From NCBI GenBank assembly GCA_016935015.1, contig JAFGRT010000070.1, positions 1 to 57,517 of the forward strand: DNA of 57,517 nucleotides, in the 5' to 3' direction. The notes beneath the pieces are model-generated. The model saw only the letters and a list, made by a program, of their open reading frames with translations, was not told where the DNA came from and searched no databases. A program made the translations under genes and the position numbers. Source of the DNA: Acidobacteriota bacterium. GTDB taxonomy: Bacteria > Acidobacteriota > JAAYUB01. Positions 43,481 through 53,141 of the stretch are shown one piece after another. Within the stretch, counting starts at the first letter, position 1. The number at the start of each line of letters is the position of its first letter.

Positions 43481-45526
43481 TCAGATTGGATGATGATCTG
43501 CCGCCGTCGGTTCCTCGGCGGCATAGGTGTCCAGAATCTCGGCGGCCACGTTGATCGGCCCCTCCACCGGCAGGCACACATGGAACGATGTGCCGCTGCC
43601 CGACGACTCACAGCGAATCCGGCCGTTGTGCCGGACCACGATGTCCTTGACCAACGTCAAGCCCATCCCGGCATGATCCGGCTTGGTCGTGAACATGGGT
43701 TCGTAGATCTGTTCCCCAATTTCCGCCGCGATTCCCTCTCCCTGATCGCTGACCTGCAGACAGACTTCTTTTTCATACAGATTCGTGGAGATGGTGACGG
43801 TGCCCCCCTTGGGCGAGGCTTCGATGGCATTGACAATCAGATTCATCGTCAATTGATTGATTTCCTGAGGATTGCATTTGAGACGAGGCAAAGGACTCAA
43901 CTGGCTCTCAATTCTCACCCGGCGCAGGATTTTGGGTTGCAGCAGGAGAACTACGTTCTCGATACTGGTGTTCAGATCGGCAAAAGCGACCCGGGCCCGA
44001 TCGAGACGGGAAAAATTCTTCAGGGCCCGAACCACGGAATTGATCCGTTCGATGGCCGAAGTGATAATGGACAGCGACGAGTCAATGATTTGGATTATTT
44101 TCCGGATGTCATCCGGTGAAGCGCAGCCGTTCTTCTTTAACCGGTTGTTGGATTTGGCTACCAGGTCGACGGAAGCCTGCAAAGCACCCAGTGGATTGTT
44201 GATGTCGTGGGTGATGCCGGCGGCCAGACTGGCGATCTGGGCGCTTCGTTCCAGGGCGAGGATTCGGCCCTGAGTTTCCTTGAGCTCCCGGTGGGCTTTT
44301 TCCAGCTGGGCGAAGGCCTCATGGCGCTGCGCCCGGGCCTTGTGCAACAGGATGGATGTACCGAAGGTGTTGACGAACAGGTTCAGCAGAAAAAGATCGT
44401 AGTTTTCCTCTGAAAATACGAAGGTGATGGCGGCGTACACCCGTCGCTTGCCCATTTGCGTGACAAAAGGAAGGGAGACGAAGATGTCGGCCTCCAGGGC
44501 GGATTGTAGCGCGGCGGCATGCTCCGGGGAAAACTGGCCCTCACTGTAATTGGCCATTCCCCGGGCGATATAGGCGTGACCTCCTTCGAAGGCCTGATAC
44601 CGCCGCCGGCAGTCGGCCGGTTGGGTTGAAAATTTGCCGGACGTAAAACCGACTTCCTGGGCCAGTCGGCAGAATTCAGGTTCCGGATCAAGATGCAGGA
44701 CTTCGCAGCCGGTGGTGTCGCCTTCGGGAATGAGGTACATCCACAGATGGTGTGCCCCGGTGACGGATTTGGCGATCAGGCCGACCTTATTGAGGGTTTC
44801 CTGGAAATCCGCTTCCTCCATGAAAAGCTCATTGATTCGGACGATGGCTTCCATCACCACCGAGCGATGATGGGCCATGCGCAGATTTTGGGCTTCCAAA
44901 GATTTGCGCTCACGGGCATGCCGGCGATCCACTACCTTCATGACGATCAGGGCCGATAAACCCAGCAGAAAAACCAGCCGGTACTCGAACAGCGCCGAGT
45001 AGGGTTGGTCGGCGAAGAACTGCCAGATCATCACCAGGCCGCTGGACAGGGACAGCAGCACGGCATGAATAATCACCCGGCCGAGGGGTAGACGGATAAT
45101 CATGACAAAAAACAGCAGCAGGTAGTAATAATGGTAAAAGGGATTCTGCGGCCCCGCCTTCATCTGGATCAGGAAAAGAGTCAGGGTGACGATGGCCAGG
45201 AGCACGAAGGCATCGAAAATCCAGAGGCAATGGCGGCGACCGACGGGGGTGAAAAGAAGCCCCCACAAGAAAATCCCCAGAACGAAAGCCGCCTGGTAGA
45301 AAAATCCCGTGCGGATGAGTTCCGGGGGTGACACCACCAGGAGGATGACATCAGCCAGCACCGAGAGGCCAATGATGATTTTCATCAGCAGCAGGTTGTA
45401 ACTGATGCAATCGGTACACCTCGCACCGCCGTGAATGCCCGGGTGTGCGCCGTCGGGCCCGAGGAGCGCGCCGCATTCGGGACAAAAACTGTATTCAGGG
45501 TAAGTGGTTGCTAAAGTTTCAGACAC
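43481..45526 (-). CDS. membrane histidine kinase with N-terminal zinc ribbon and GAF-like domain
   Basis: A 681-residue sensor kinase. Residues 14-40 form a zinc-ribbon-like pair (CPECGALLG...CTDC). About six membrane helices follow (47-200), then a GAF-like domain (about 225-390), a coiled-coil linker, HisKA with the phospho-His in LAAGITHDINNPLGAL (near 432) and an HATPase domain (NLIVNAIEASPKGG near 564, DQGEGIAAEIGEQIYEPMF near 595, GMGLTLVKDIVVRHNG near 620). The start is a GTG with GGAG seven bases upstream. It sits directly behind another kinase and a response regulator and likely works in the same circuit. The signal is unknown. Confidence 0.88.
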   Translation of the reverse strand: MSETLATTYPEYSFCPECGALLGPDGAHPGIHGGARCTDCISYNLLLMKIIIGLSVLADVILLVVSPPELIRTGFFYQAAFVLGIFLWGLLFTPVGRRHCLWIFDAFVLLAIVTLTLFLIQMKAGPQNPFYHYYYLLLFFVMIIRLPLGRVIIHAVLLSLSSGLVMIWQFFADQPYSALFEYRLVFLLGLSALIVMKVVDRRHARERKSLEAQNLRMAHHRSVVMEAIVRINELFMEEADFQETLNKVGLIAKSVTGAHHLWMYLIPEGDTTGCEVLHLDPEPEFCRLAQEVGFTSGKFSTQPADCRRRYQAFEGGHAYIARGMANYSEGQFSPEHAAALQSALEADIFVSLPFVTQMGKRRVYAAITFVFSEENYDLFLLNLFVNTFGTSILLHKARAQRHEAFAQLEKAHRELKETQGRILALERSAQIASLAAGITHDINNPLGALQASVDLVAKSNNRLKKNGCASPDDIRKIIQIIDSSLSIITSAIERINSVVRALKNFSRLDRARVAFADLNTSIENVVLLLQPKILRRVRIESQLSPLPRLKCNPQEINQLTMNLIVNAIEASPKGGTVTISTNLYEKEVCLQVSDQGEGIAAEIGEQIYEPMFTTKPDHAGMGLTLVKDIVVRHNGRIRCESSGSGTSFHVCLPVEGPINVAAEILDTYAAEEPTAADHHPI

Positions 45527-45561
45527 AATAAATCTCCGCCAGTTTCGGAAAGATCCGACGG

Positions 45562-46719
45562 CTATATTTTTGCATGTTGATCCGTGTCACCCGTGAGCGG
45601 GAACCGCAGACTGAAGGTGGAACCTTGACCGGGCCGCGATTCCACCTCGATGCTGCCCCCGTGATCCTTCATGATGTTCAAACTGATGGCCAGTCCAAGT
45701 CCCGTGCCCATGCCACGCCGTTTGGTGGTGAAGCCCTTGCTGAAAATGCGTTCCAGATTTTCCGGCGGGATCCCCTCGCCGGTGTCTTTTATCCTGACGA
45801 TAACCGCACTTTTGTTCGCCAGGGTGGCGAGCGTTAACCGGCCCTGCCCGGGCATGGCCTGGATGGCGTTGGTGACCAAATTCAGCAGCACCTGGCCGAG
45901 CTTTCCCGGTGAGCCGGGCACGCGGGGAATGGGCTGATAATCGCGGACCACGGCGATCCGATTTTTGGTTAGATGATGTGTCAACACCAGTACCTGTTCC
46001 AGAATTTCCTGCAGGTCGATTTCGGAAAATTCCTCCTCATCGAAGCGTAGGAAATGCTTCAGGGAATTGACCTGATGGAGAAGCTGTTGACTGGCCACTT
46101 CGTTGATATGCATGGCGTTGGATATGAGCTTGAGATGTTTGTCGAACAATTGACGGATCCCCTCCGGTATCGCTAACGCTTCTTCATCCGTCAATGCCTT
46201 TTTCATTTTGGTCAGGCACCGTTGGATGACATCGGTGTTGGAGACAATGGATCCCAGGGGCGTTTTGATTTCATGCGCCAGGCCGGCCATCAGGTTGCCC
46301 AGGGCCATCATCTTCTCGGTGCGGCGAAGGCTTTCGTTGACTTCCGATATGGAGATGCTCTCCTCGGACACCAGTTCAAACACCACGCCGACGCAATTTT
46401 GATGACCCTGAAACTCCTTGATGGGCACAATCTGCTGCAGGCGGCTGATGGCGGAACCCCTCACCCGAAACGGGCAGGTAAGAGATATCTGCGGCGACGG
46501 CCGGCCGGTGGCAGCCACTTTCCGGATCGAGTTCTCCAGGGCCAGGGCCTCTTCACCCTGCAGGGGGATCGCCTCCCGGAAAAACCGGCCGTTGCATGTG
46601 GACTGTTCTATGCCCGTCAGATCACAAAAAAGCCGGTTGCAATAGAGGATCACCCCGCCGGAGTCGAGGATCAGAATGCTCACATTGGTATGGTCGAAGA
46701 GCCCAAGGATGTCGTCCAT
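45562..46719 (-). CDS. soluble PAS-domain histidine kinase
   Basis: A 385-residue kinase. A PAS domain (about 8-120; VSILILDSGGVILYCNRLFCDLTG) precedes HisKA (LMAGLAHEIKTPLGSI near 144, phospho-His) and an HATPase domain (NLVTNAIQAMPGQG near 280, DTGEGIPPENLERIF near 312, GTGLGLAISLNIMKDHGG near 337). No membrane helix is present, so it senses something in the cytoplasm. Its ATG is six bases after the response-regulator stop, with no own ribosome site, so translation is probably coupled. Confidence 0.9.
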   Translation of the reverse strand: MDDILGLFDHTNVSILILDSGGVILYCNRLFCDLTGIEQSTCNGRFFREAIPLQGEEALALENSIRKVAATGRPSPQISLTCPFRVRGSAISRLQQIVPIKEFQGHQNCVGVVFELVSEESISISEVNESLRRTEKMMALGNLMAGLAHEIKTPLGSIVSNTDVIQRCLTKMKKALTDEEALAIPEGIRQLFDKHLKLISNAMHINEVASQQLLHQVNSLKHFLRFDEEEFSEIDLQEILEQVLVLTHHLTKNRIAVVRDYQPIPRVPGSPGKLGQVLLNLVTNAIQAMPGQGRLTLATLANKSAVIVRIKDTGEGIPPENLERIFSKGFTTKRRGMGTGLGLAISLNIMKDHGGSIEVESRPGQGSTFSLRFPLTGDTDQHAKI

Positions 46720-46725
46720 GATGGC

Positions 46726-47205
46726 TTACATGAATGCTTGAAATATTTTCGAGCGGATATCCCGCAGATCGGTGATGGCGATTTCCAGTTCGCCGATTTT
46801 TTCTTTCAAACTCTTGATCAGTTTGCGCTTTTCGAGTCCGTTCCGGATGATCAGCAGCAGGTCATCGTTGTTCCATGGCTTTTCGATATACTGGTACAGA
46901 CCGACGGTATTGATGGCCTTGATGGCGTTTTCTTTATCGGCGTAGCCGGTGAGCAGGATACGGATAGTGTCGGGATGGATTTTCTTGGCCGCGGAAAGAA
47001 ACTCGAGACCATCCAGGTCGGGCATCATGTAATCGGAAATGACCAGGTCTACGTCCATGTTCTTCATCTCTTCCAACGCCCGGCGGGGGGCAGTGAACGT
47101 CCGGATGTCATAGTCCGTCTCCAGTTCCAAGATGTTTTTTATGGAGGAAAGAACCATGTCCTCATCATCGACGATGAATACGACCATTCCTTTTAAATCC
47201 GACAT
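46726..47205 (-). CDS. single-domain response regulator with C-terminal helix
   Basis: A 159-residue receiver: acidic pocket DDED (near 13), phospho-acceptor Asp in LVISDYMMPDLDG (near 58), LLTGYAD (near 84) and the KPW lysine (near 108). The last 35 residues form a coiled-coil-like helix but no DNA-binding or enzymatic domain. This PilH/RpfG-receiver-like type usually acts by protein contact. The two kinases downstream are its probable partners. GAAGGAG precedes the ATG. Confidence 0.9.
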   Translation of the reverse strand: MSDLKGMVVFIVDDEDMVLSSIKNILELETDYDIRTFTAPRRALEEMKNMDVDLVISDYMMPDLDGLEFLSAAKKIHPDTIRILLTGYADKENAIKAINTVGLYQYIEKPWNNDDLLLIIRNGLEKRKLIKSLKEKIGELEIAITDLRDIRSKIFQAFM

Positions 47206-47292
47206 GCCTGCTCCTTCTGACTAGATGTTGGATGGTGAAAAGAAAGCGATGGATTTTTCCCGGCGGCTGACGGGCCCAGCCTCTATCTTGCC

Positions 47293-50200
47293 TCATTTGA
47301 TCAGAGTTTTCAACCGCCCAACGATGGATTGGAAAATCTTTTGGGTGATATCAAACTGCTCGGACAGGAGCTCGAAAAAATCCTCGCGATCCAGCCGCAG
47401 CAGCTTGACCTGTTCGTTGGCGACGGCGGTGGCGATGCGTGGCTCCTCATCGAAAAGGGACCAGACACCGAAGGCCTGGTGCTGTTGAAGGGTGGCGACC
47501 GGTTCACCATCCTTTTCCATTCTCACGGATCCGGACAGAATCACATACAGCGCCTCATTGGGATCCCCCTCGTTGAAGACCGTCTGATTCTGTTCAAAGT
47601 CCAGTTCTTCGGCAATGGCAGCGATTTCAGCGAGTTCATGGGTGCTGCACCGGTTAAAAAAGTCGACCCGCTGCAATATCATGACTTTTTCGATGATGGT
47701 ATACATGATCAATTCCTTTTCGTCCAGTTGACGTCCCCGGGATTGCAGGTAACGTACCGCCGCTTCCCGCTCGATGCGAAGGGGAGAATAGCGAAGTTCT
47801 TCGGCCCGGGCTTCGAGACCGTCCTGGCCGGTGGCGGCCGCGGCGTGAAACAGAGCGGCTTTGGCCACATGAGCCGCGCTGTCGAGAATATAGCCCTGCA
47901 GGGCCGCTGGATCCTCGCCCGCATAGGCCGGCAGGGTTTCGGACAACCGTTGCCGTTTGTCGGCCGGCAGGTCGTCCACCAGCAGAATGACCAGCTCCCG
48001 AGTCTCCCGGTCCAGGATGTTGTCGAGAAACTCGAGGGCGCTGGAACGCTTGCGACGCTCCCCACTCATGATCCCCCAATAGGCCGAAACCATATCTTGG
48101 GGTGGATATTTCAGGCCCAACAGGCGGAACACAAATTCAACGGAAAAGAAGATCCGCTCGGCGAGGGTATTTTCAAGCACCCGGGACTCGCCGCACGTCT
48201 CATCGAACGAAAGCACCTGCCGGGCGGATTCGAAGTTCAGAAAACAGGCGGTTTCACGCCGCAACAATTCACCCTGTCGCTCCTCGGAAATGAGCGGCCG
48301 GGCGGATCGCTTGCGGATCCGGTTGAGAGATTTGAGCACGCGGTAACGCAACAGGTCCACCTGCACATCGAGGGCCTGGTCTAGAATAGTCACCGCGCCC
48401 GGATAGCCTTCCGTCTCCAGCACCCTGGGGATGGCCAGCCGCAAGGAGAGTTCTTCCCGGGGATCCAGCAGGTAATCCCGCAGGGTGCCCTCGATGCGTT
48501 GCCCGAATGCCCGCAGGGCGTCCAGGGCGGCGCGTTTGGTACCGCGACGCTGCAGGGCGGCAAACATGTCCGGCAGAAATTCACGCCGGCTGGATCGCCC
48601 CAGGGCCTGGACCAGGGCGCGCTGGATGTCTGGAGAATCGGTGGTTTGAAAGCGTTGCTTGTATTCATTCAGAAGCTGGACATCATCCAGCAGTCCCAGC
48701 AGATGGATGCCGCTGAGACGCGTGTCGTGCGCCTCGGATTCCAGAAGCGGCTGGACGATGTCCGGTGTGATCATGAAGCGAAATTGATCGGCTTCGGAAC
48801 AATTCAGGACATAGCGGGACGCCCACAACTTTCGCCGGCCATCCCCCTGCCGGATCTCCTCACCCAGGAAGGAACGACAGGTCGGATCGTCCAACGCCCT
48901 CAGATAATTGAGACCCTGGCGGTAGACGTCATACTCCGTCTCTTCCGTCAGCAGGGCCGGAGTCTGATCCACCAGAACCGGCGAAGCCAGGCGTGCGGCC
49001 AGGGCATAGACCTTCTCCCGAACCCGTGGTGATGCATGCGTCACCAGCACGGGCAGATGGGACGTGACGTCGGTATGGTTGGACGCGGCCAGCAGTTCCA
49101 GGGACAAGGCGATCTGGGCCGGATCGTCGGACTGCAGGTTGTTTTCCAGCAGGCGGATGCTCGAGCTCTCGTTGATCTGCAGCCGGATCTGCTCCGGATC
49201 GAGGGTCCGTCGGGCTAGGGATTGACGGAAGGTGTTGACGTATTCCAGCCGGATGCGAAAGATCAGGAAGATCCAGATACCGATTACGCCCAGGGCGATG
49301 AGGCTGATCTGGGGCACCTCCAGCTGAAAAACGGCCGTGGCCAGGATCAGGATGATGCCGCTCAGGCCGCGGCCGGCCCGGTCCACGAACATGTCGATGA
49401 ACGTCTTGGTACGATCCTTTAATCCGGTGGGAATCGGCAGATAAAGCAGTTCCATGCCGGATTTGTTGAGGGAGTAGCGAAAGGCGCCGTCGGAGACCTT
49501 GAGAATGGTCGCCGTGTAGATGGTCGGGATGAGCAGGATACCCAGGTTGCCCAGGGCCAAACCGATGGGCAGGACGGAAATGGCCACGGTCAAACCGAAC
49601 CGGCGGAGAAGATGTTGGGCCAGCAGGAACTGGATGATCAGGCTGATGACGCTCAGGTTGGAATTCCAAAAACCCAGGAACGCCGTCAGGTCGTTTTCGT
49701 CGGGAAATGTGGCGCTGGCAATGGCGTTGAACTGATAGTCGGCCAGCTGTACCACGACGACCGTGGTGGCGATGACCGCCATCAGCAGGCGCAGGTGGCG
49801 GATTTCCAGCAAATCCTGCAGAATGCGCAGGGAGGAATCCTTGGCCGGGGAAACGCCGGAGCGCGGGCGAGGCACGGAAGGCGCACGGAGGGATAACCGG
49901 CTGCGCCGCCAGATGAGGAGTACCAGGCCGGCGAGCAGGCACTGCCCGATGATGTTGGCGAGAATCATGTTCTGGCTGCCGAAAACATGAACCGTCAGGC
50001 GCACGAAATAGCCGCCGGTGATACCGCCGGCGATGGCCATTCCGGCCAGCTGACCGAACAGGCGCTTGGCTTCACGGGGATCGTAGACATGATTGGCCAG
50101 CAACCAGAATTGGGAGGGGACCAGCACCCCGAAAATACTCATCCAGATGTAGAAGGTGTAGAACAGCCAGGGGGTTTTGACGCCCAGGGTGAAGAACAGC

Positions 50201-50535
50201 CAGAAGGCCACCATGTTGCTGAGAATGAAAGCATGAGTGAACAGGATCAGGCGCCGCAGCGGGACTTTTTTACTGAAACGGCCGTAAATGGAGGCAATAA
50301 AGCCGACGATGATGGCCACCAGGATATAGACGTAGGGCAACTGGTCGCTGCCGACCTTGTTCAGGAACATGGCCCGGCCGACGGACTTGATGATGAGGTA
50401 GGAGGAGATCGTGATGTAAATGTAAAGGGACATCAGGAAAAAGATCGTCAGCTCGCCGGGACGAACGGCGAAAGTACGAAAGAGAACGCGCTGCAGAATT
50501 CCGGAAGGATGATGGGAGTCAGCAGTCATATTCAC
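47293..50535 (-). CDS. transporter-like fusion: ATP/ADP-carrier-type membrane domain, HEAT repeats, cyclic-nucleotide-binding domain
   Basis: A 1080-residue protein. Residues 20-430 carry about twelve membrane helices resembling the NTT-type nucleotide transporters or MFS proteins (LTIFFLMSLYIYITISSYLI near 28; FSKKVPLRRLILFTHAFI near 87; YSLNKSGMELLYLPIPT near 350). Residues 440-900 are HEAT-like helical repeats. The last 130 residues form a cyclic-nucleotide-binding domain (FNEGDPNEALYVILSGSVRM near 985). Such three-part proteins occur in several anaerobic and deep-branching bacteria; transport may not be their real task. The start is GTG at 50535, or ATG two codons later. It heads the minus-strand run that ends with the DUF6599-like gene. 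Confidence 0.8.
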   Translation of the reverse strand: MNMTADSHHPSGILQRVLFRTFAVRPGELTIFFLMSLYIYITISSYLIIKSVGRAMFLNKVGSDQLPYVYILVAIIVGFIASIYGRFSKKVPLRRLILFTHAFILSNMVAFWLFFTLGVKTPWLFYTFYIWMSIFGVLVPSQFWLLANHVYDPREAKRLFGQLAGMAIAGGITGGYFVRLTVHVFGSQNMILANIIGQCLLAGLVLLIWRRSRLSLRAPSVPRPRSGVSPAKDSSLRILQDLLEIRHLRLLMAVIATTVVVVQLADYQFNAIASATFPDENDLTAFLGFWNSNLSVISLIIQFLLAQHLLRRFGLTVAISVLPIGLALGNLGILLIPTIYTATILKVSDGAFRYSLNKSGMELLYLPIPTGLKDRTKTFIDMFVDRAGRGLSGIILILATAVFQLEVPQISLIALGVIGIWIFLIFRIRLEYVNTFRQSLARRTLDPEQIRLQINESSSIRLLENNLQSDDPAQIALSLELLAASNHTDVTSHLPVLVTHASPRVREKVYALAARLASPVLVDQTPALLTEETEYDVYRQGLNYLRALDDPTCRSFLGEEIRQGDGRRKLWASRYVLNCSEADQFRFMITPDIVQPLLESEAHDTRLSGIHLLGLLDDVQLLNEYKQRFQTTDSPDIQRALVQALGRSSRREFLPDMFAALQRRGTKRAALDALRAFGQRIEGTLRDYLLDPREELSLRLAIPRVLETEGYPGAVTILDQALDVQVDLLRYRVLKSLNRIRKRSARPLISEERQGELLRRETACFLNFESARQVLSFDETCGESRVLENTLAERIFFSVEFVFRLLGLKYPPQDMVSAYWGIMSGERRKRSSALEFLDNILDRETRELVILLVDDLPADKRQRLSETLPAYAGEDPAALQGYILDSAAHVAKAALFHAAAATGQDGLEARAEELRYSPLRIEREAAVRYLQSRGRQLDEKELIMYTIIEKVMILQRVDFFNRCSTHELAEIAAIAEELDFEQNQTVFNEGDPNEALYVILSGSVRMEKDGEPVATLQQHQAFGVWSLFDEEPRIATAVANEQVKLLRLDREDFFELLSEQFDITQKIFQSIVGRLKTLIK

Positions 50536-50691
50536 CTGGCAGGGTCGACCTAAACGGACGCGGCGACGTCACCAAAATCAATGGAATCATATCGTAATGC
50601 CGGATGCCTTGCAACGGGAAAATTCGCCGCGCCAGCGGTCCAAACGCCCGTATAGCGCTCGCCCGGTAACGGCACCGGTCGCCGTCGCTCG

Positions 50692-50737
50692 AAAAAAAAA
50701 GAAAAAAAGGGGCACCTCCGGCCCGGCGGTGCCCCTT
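50692..50737 (-). terminator. rho-independent terminator of hflKC
   Basis: A 10-bp stem AAGGGGCACC (50707-50716) / GGTGCCCCTT (50728-50737) reads on the minus strand into a long T tract (complement of the A runs at 50692-50708). It lies 27 bases downstream of hflC. Confidence 0.9.
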
Positions 50738-50763
50738 GTCCGCAGACGCTGAACAACGGATGG

Positions 50764-51726
50764 CTAACGACCGTTTTCCCGCTTGAGATAGGAAAAAAAG
50801 TCACCTTCCGTGCTCAGGACCAGCCAATCATCAGCCGTCAAGCTGGTCTTGTAGGTCTCCATGGTTTTCAAAAAACGGTAGAAATCGCGGGATTGCTGAT
50901 TCTGGTCATAGGCTTTGGCATAGATGGTAGTGGCTTCGGCATCGGCCTTGCCAATAATCTCCTGGGCTGTTTTGTAGGCTTCGGAGCGAATCCGCCTTAG
51001 CTCCCGTTCCTTCTCACCGAGAATCCTGGAGGCCTCGCCGCGCCCCTCGGAACGGTAGCGTTCGGCAATCCGTTTGCGTTCGGTGATCATCCGTTCGTAG
51101 ATCCGGCGCTGGACTTCCTCCACGTAGTTGATGCGCTTGAAGCGCAGGTCCAACAGCTCGATACCCAGCTCTTCAAGAACAGGTGAACTGGCCGCGATAA
51201 TTTGATGGGTCAAATTGTCTCGGCCGACTTCAATGATATCCAGCACGCCGCTGTCTTCCTGTTCGTTGATGTTATCGGTGACCACGTTTGCGCGGTCAAT
51301 TTCACGGTTGGAGGACCGGATCAGCTCCACCAAATCATGGTTGGCGATGGCGTTACGGGTTTCACCATCCAGGATGTCGTCCAGGCGGGTCTGGGCCCGG
51401 GTTTCATCCCGCAACCGCTGGAAAAACAGGAGAGGATCCTTGATCCGCCAGCGGGCATAGGTGTCGACCCAGATGAAACGCTTGTCTTTGGTGGTTACTT
51501 CTTCCGGCGCACCGTCCCATTCCAGGAAACGCTTGTCGAAGAAGTTTGCTTTCTGGATGAGGGGCAGCTTGAAATGGATACCCGGCTCGGTGATGGGATC
51601 ACCCACCGGATCTCCGAACTGGGTGATGACCACCTGTTCCGTTTCGTTGACGATGAAAGCGAACGAGCTGAGGATCAGCAACATGGCAAAGGCCAGTATG
51701 GCAATCAGAATGGTTTTGGCTTTCAT
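50764..51726 (-). CDS. hflC: HflC, membrane protease modulator (SPFH/band 7)
   Basis: A 320-residue protein with one N-terminal membrane helix (TILIAILAFAMLLILSSFAFIV near 5-26), a band-7 domain (TEQVVITQFGDPVGDPITEPG near 29) and a long helical stretch rich in Arg/Glu (RRIYERMITERKRIAERYRSEG). With HflK it forms a large periplasmic cage around FtsH and restrains its proteolysis. Its ATG overlaps the hflK stop (ATGA), with AAGGAGG upstream. Confidence 0.95.
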   Translation of the reverse strand: MKAKTILIAILAFAMLLILSSFAFIVNETEQVVITQFGDPVGDPITEPGIHFKLPLIQKANFFDKRFLEWDGAPEEVTTKDKRFIWVDTYARWRIKDPLLFFQRLRDETRAQTRLDDILDGETRNAIANHDLVELIRSSNREIDRANVVTDNINEQEDSGVLDIIEVGRDNLTHQIIAASSPVLEELGIELLDLRFKRINYVEEVQRRIYERMITERKRIAERYRSEGRGEASRILGEKERELRRIRSEAYKTAQEIIGKADAEATTIYAKAYDQNQQSRDFYRFLKTMETYKTSLTADDWLVLSTEGDFFSYLKRENGR

Positions 51727-52703
51727 TTCTTCCCCTCCTTGTCCAGCTGAAAGAGCGGCAGGATGCCGGCGGCATTGTCATCCGTGATCAGCTTCCGGCC
51801 GACGTTATTCATGACCACGTTCATGGTCTCCAGGTACATCCGGCGGCGGGTCACTTCGGGCGCCTTGCTGTATTCTCGATACAGCTGGTTGAATCTCTCC
51901 GCTTCACCCATGGCGCGGTTGACCCGTTCCAGCGCGTAGCCCTGTGCTTCCTCAATGGTCTGCTCCGCTTCACCCCGGGCATTGGGGATAATCCGGTTGT
52001 ATTCGGAACGCGCTTCGTTGATGAGTTTTTCCCGCTCCTGCTGGGACTCGTTGACCTCGTTGAAGGCCGGTTTGACCGGGTCGGGCGGATTGACATCCTG
52101 CAGGACGACCTGCTCAACACGAATCCCGGTTTCATATTGACGGCACATTTCCTGAAGTTTGTCCTGAATGTTATTGGCGATTTCCACGCGACCCACCGTC
52201 AGGACTTCGTTCACGGTGCGGTCGCCCACCACTTCCCGGGTAACGGCCTCGCTCATGGCGCGGAAGGTTTCCTGGGTGTTGCGCACGCGGAACAGGAACT
52301 TTTCGGGATCAGCGATCCGGTACTGGACGATCCATTCCACGTCGGCGGCATTGAGATCGCCGGTCAACATGATGGATTCCTGCTCATAGCCGGAGCTGGC
52401 GTACTCGCTGCGCACACCGGGCCGTACTGTGCGGAAACCGAATTCCATTTTCAGCTGGCTCTCCACAGGGACCTTGTACACCTCCTCCAGCCCCAGCGGG
52501 AGCTTGAAATTCAGGCCGGGATCCACCGTGCGATTGTACTTGCCGAAGCGCAGAATCACGCCCACTTCTTCGGTTTCCACGGTGAAGGCCGATGAATAGA
52601 TGAGAATCAGGCCGAGGATGATCAGGATGATCCAGCGAATATGCCCGGCCTTCAGGTGGGGCGGCTTGAATTTCTCCAGATCAATGGTAAAATTCTGGGA
52701 CAT
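51723..52703 (-). CDS. hflK: HflK, membrane protease modulator (SPFH/band 7)
   Basis: A 326-residue protein with one membrane helix (IRWIILIILGLILIYSSAF near 22-40), then TEEVGVILRFGKYNRTVDPG (near 45), and the HflK pattern NAADVEWIVQYRI near 117 and VVLQDVNPPDPVKPAFNEV near 198. The N-terminal glycine-rich region of E. coli HflK is absent. GAGGAGG lies close before its ATG. A palindrome GGATGG/CCATCC (52729-52751) in its leader may be a small hairpin or operator. Confidence 0.95.
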   Translation of the reverse strand: MSQNFTIDLEKFKPPHLKAGHIRWIILIILGLILIYSSAFTVETEEVGVILRFGKYNRTVDPGLNFKLPLGLEEVYKVPVESQLKMEFGFRTVRPGVRSEYASSGYEQESIMLTGDLNAADVEWIVQYRIADPEKFLFRVRNTQETFRAMSEAVTREVVGDRTVNEVLTVGRVEIANNIQDKLQEMCRQYETGIRVEQVVLQDVNPPDPVKPAFNEVNESQQEREKLINEARSEYNRIIPNARGEAEQTIEEAQGYALERVNRAMGEAERFNQLYREYSKAPEVTRRRMYLETMNVVMNNVGRKLITDDNAAGILPLFQLDKEGKK

Positions 52704-53141
52704 TTATCCTCCTCACTCCAATCGTTTGGGATGGTATGTATCGTTCCATCCTATCACATATTTCTGTGCAAGGGCGGCATTGAATCGTACCGTTTCGGCG
52801 GGCGACGATCGATAACCGGCCGGTTTCAACAAGTGCCAGTATCCATCAAAGACCCACAGTTCGATTTGGACCAGGCACTGTCGCCGCCTGACGGCTGTTC
52901 TCAGCCGTGCATAAAAACGGCTATGTTTCTCGGTGAAGCCACGATTCCGCTGCAGATAGGGATGCAGGAACGGCCGCCAACGGTTCGCCTGCTGTGGGAT
53001 CCGTCCCCTCGGCAGGCGTCGGCGTCGACCAGGATTCTGATCCCGATGGCTGATTTCTGGGTTTTCGAGGGAAGATCCCCGATGGTTTGAAGGAATACGT
53101 CCGACCCTGTCTCTCTCTGTGCACCGGAAAACAGCGGACGC
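52704..53141. other. intergenic region upstream of hflK
   Basis: About 440 bases without a credible gene; frames here are short and lack ribosome sites. Visible are the hflK leader palindrome (52729-52751) and a perfect hairpin ACGGCTG-TTCT-CAGCCGT (52891-52908). No terminator with a T tract for the HEAT gene and no tRNA were found. Confidence 0.5.

Noticed and set aside
52704-53090. A plus-strand frame of about 120-150 codons upstream of hflK
   Set aside because: No ribosome site, unlikely amino-acid composition, and it overlaps the hflK start region and hairpins.
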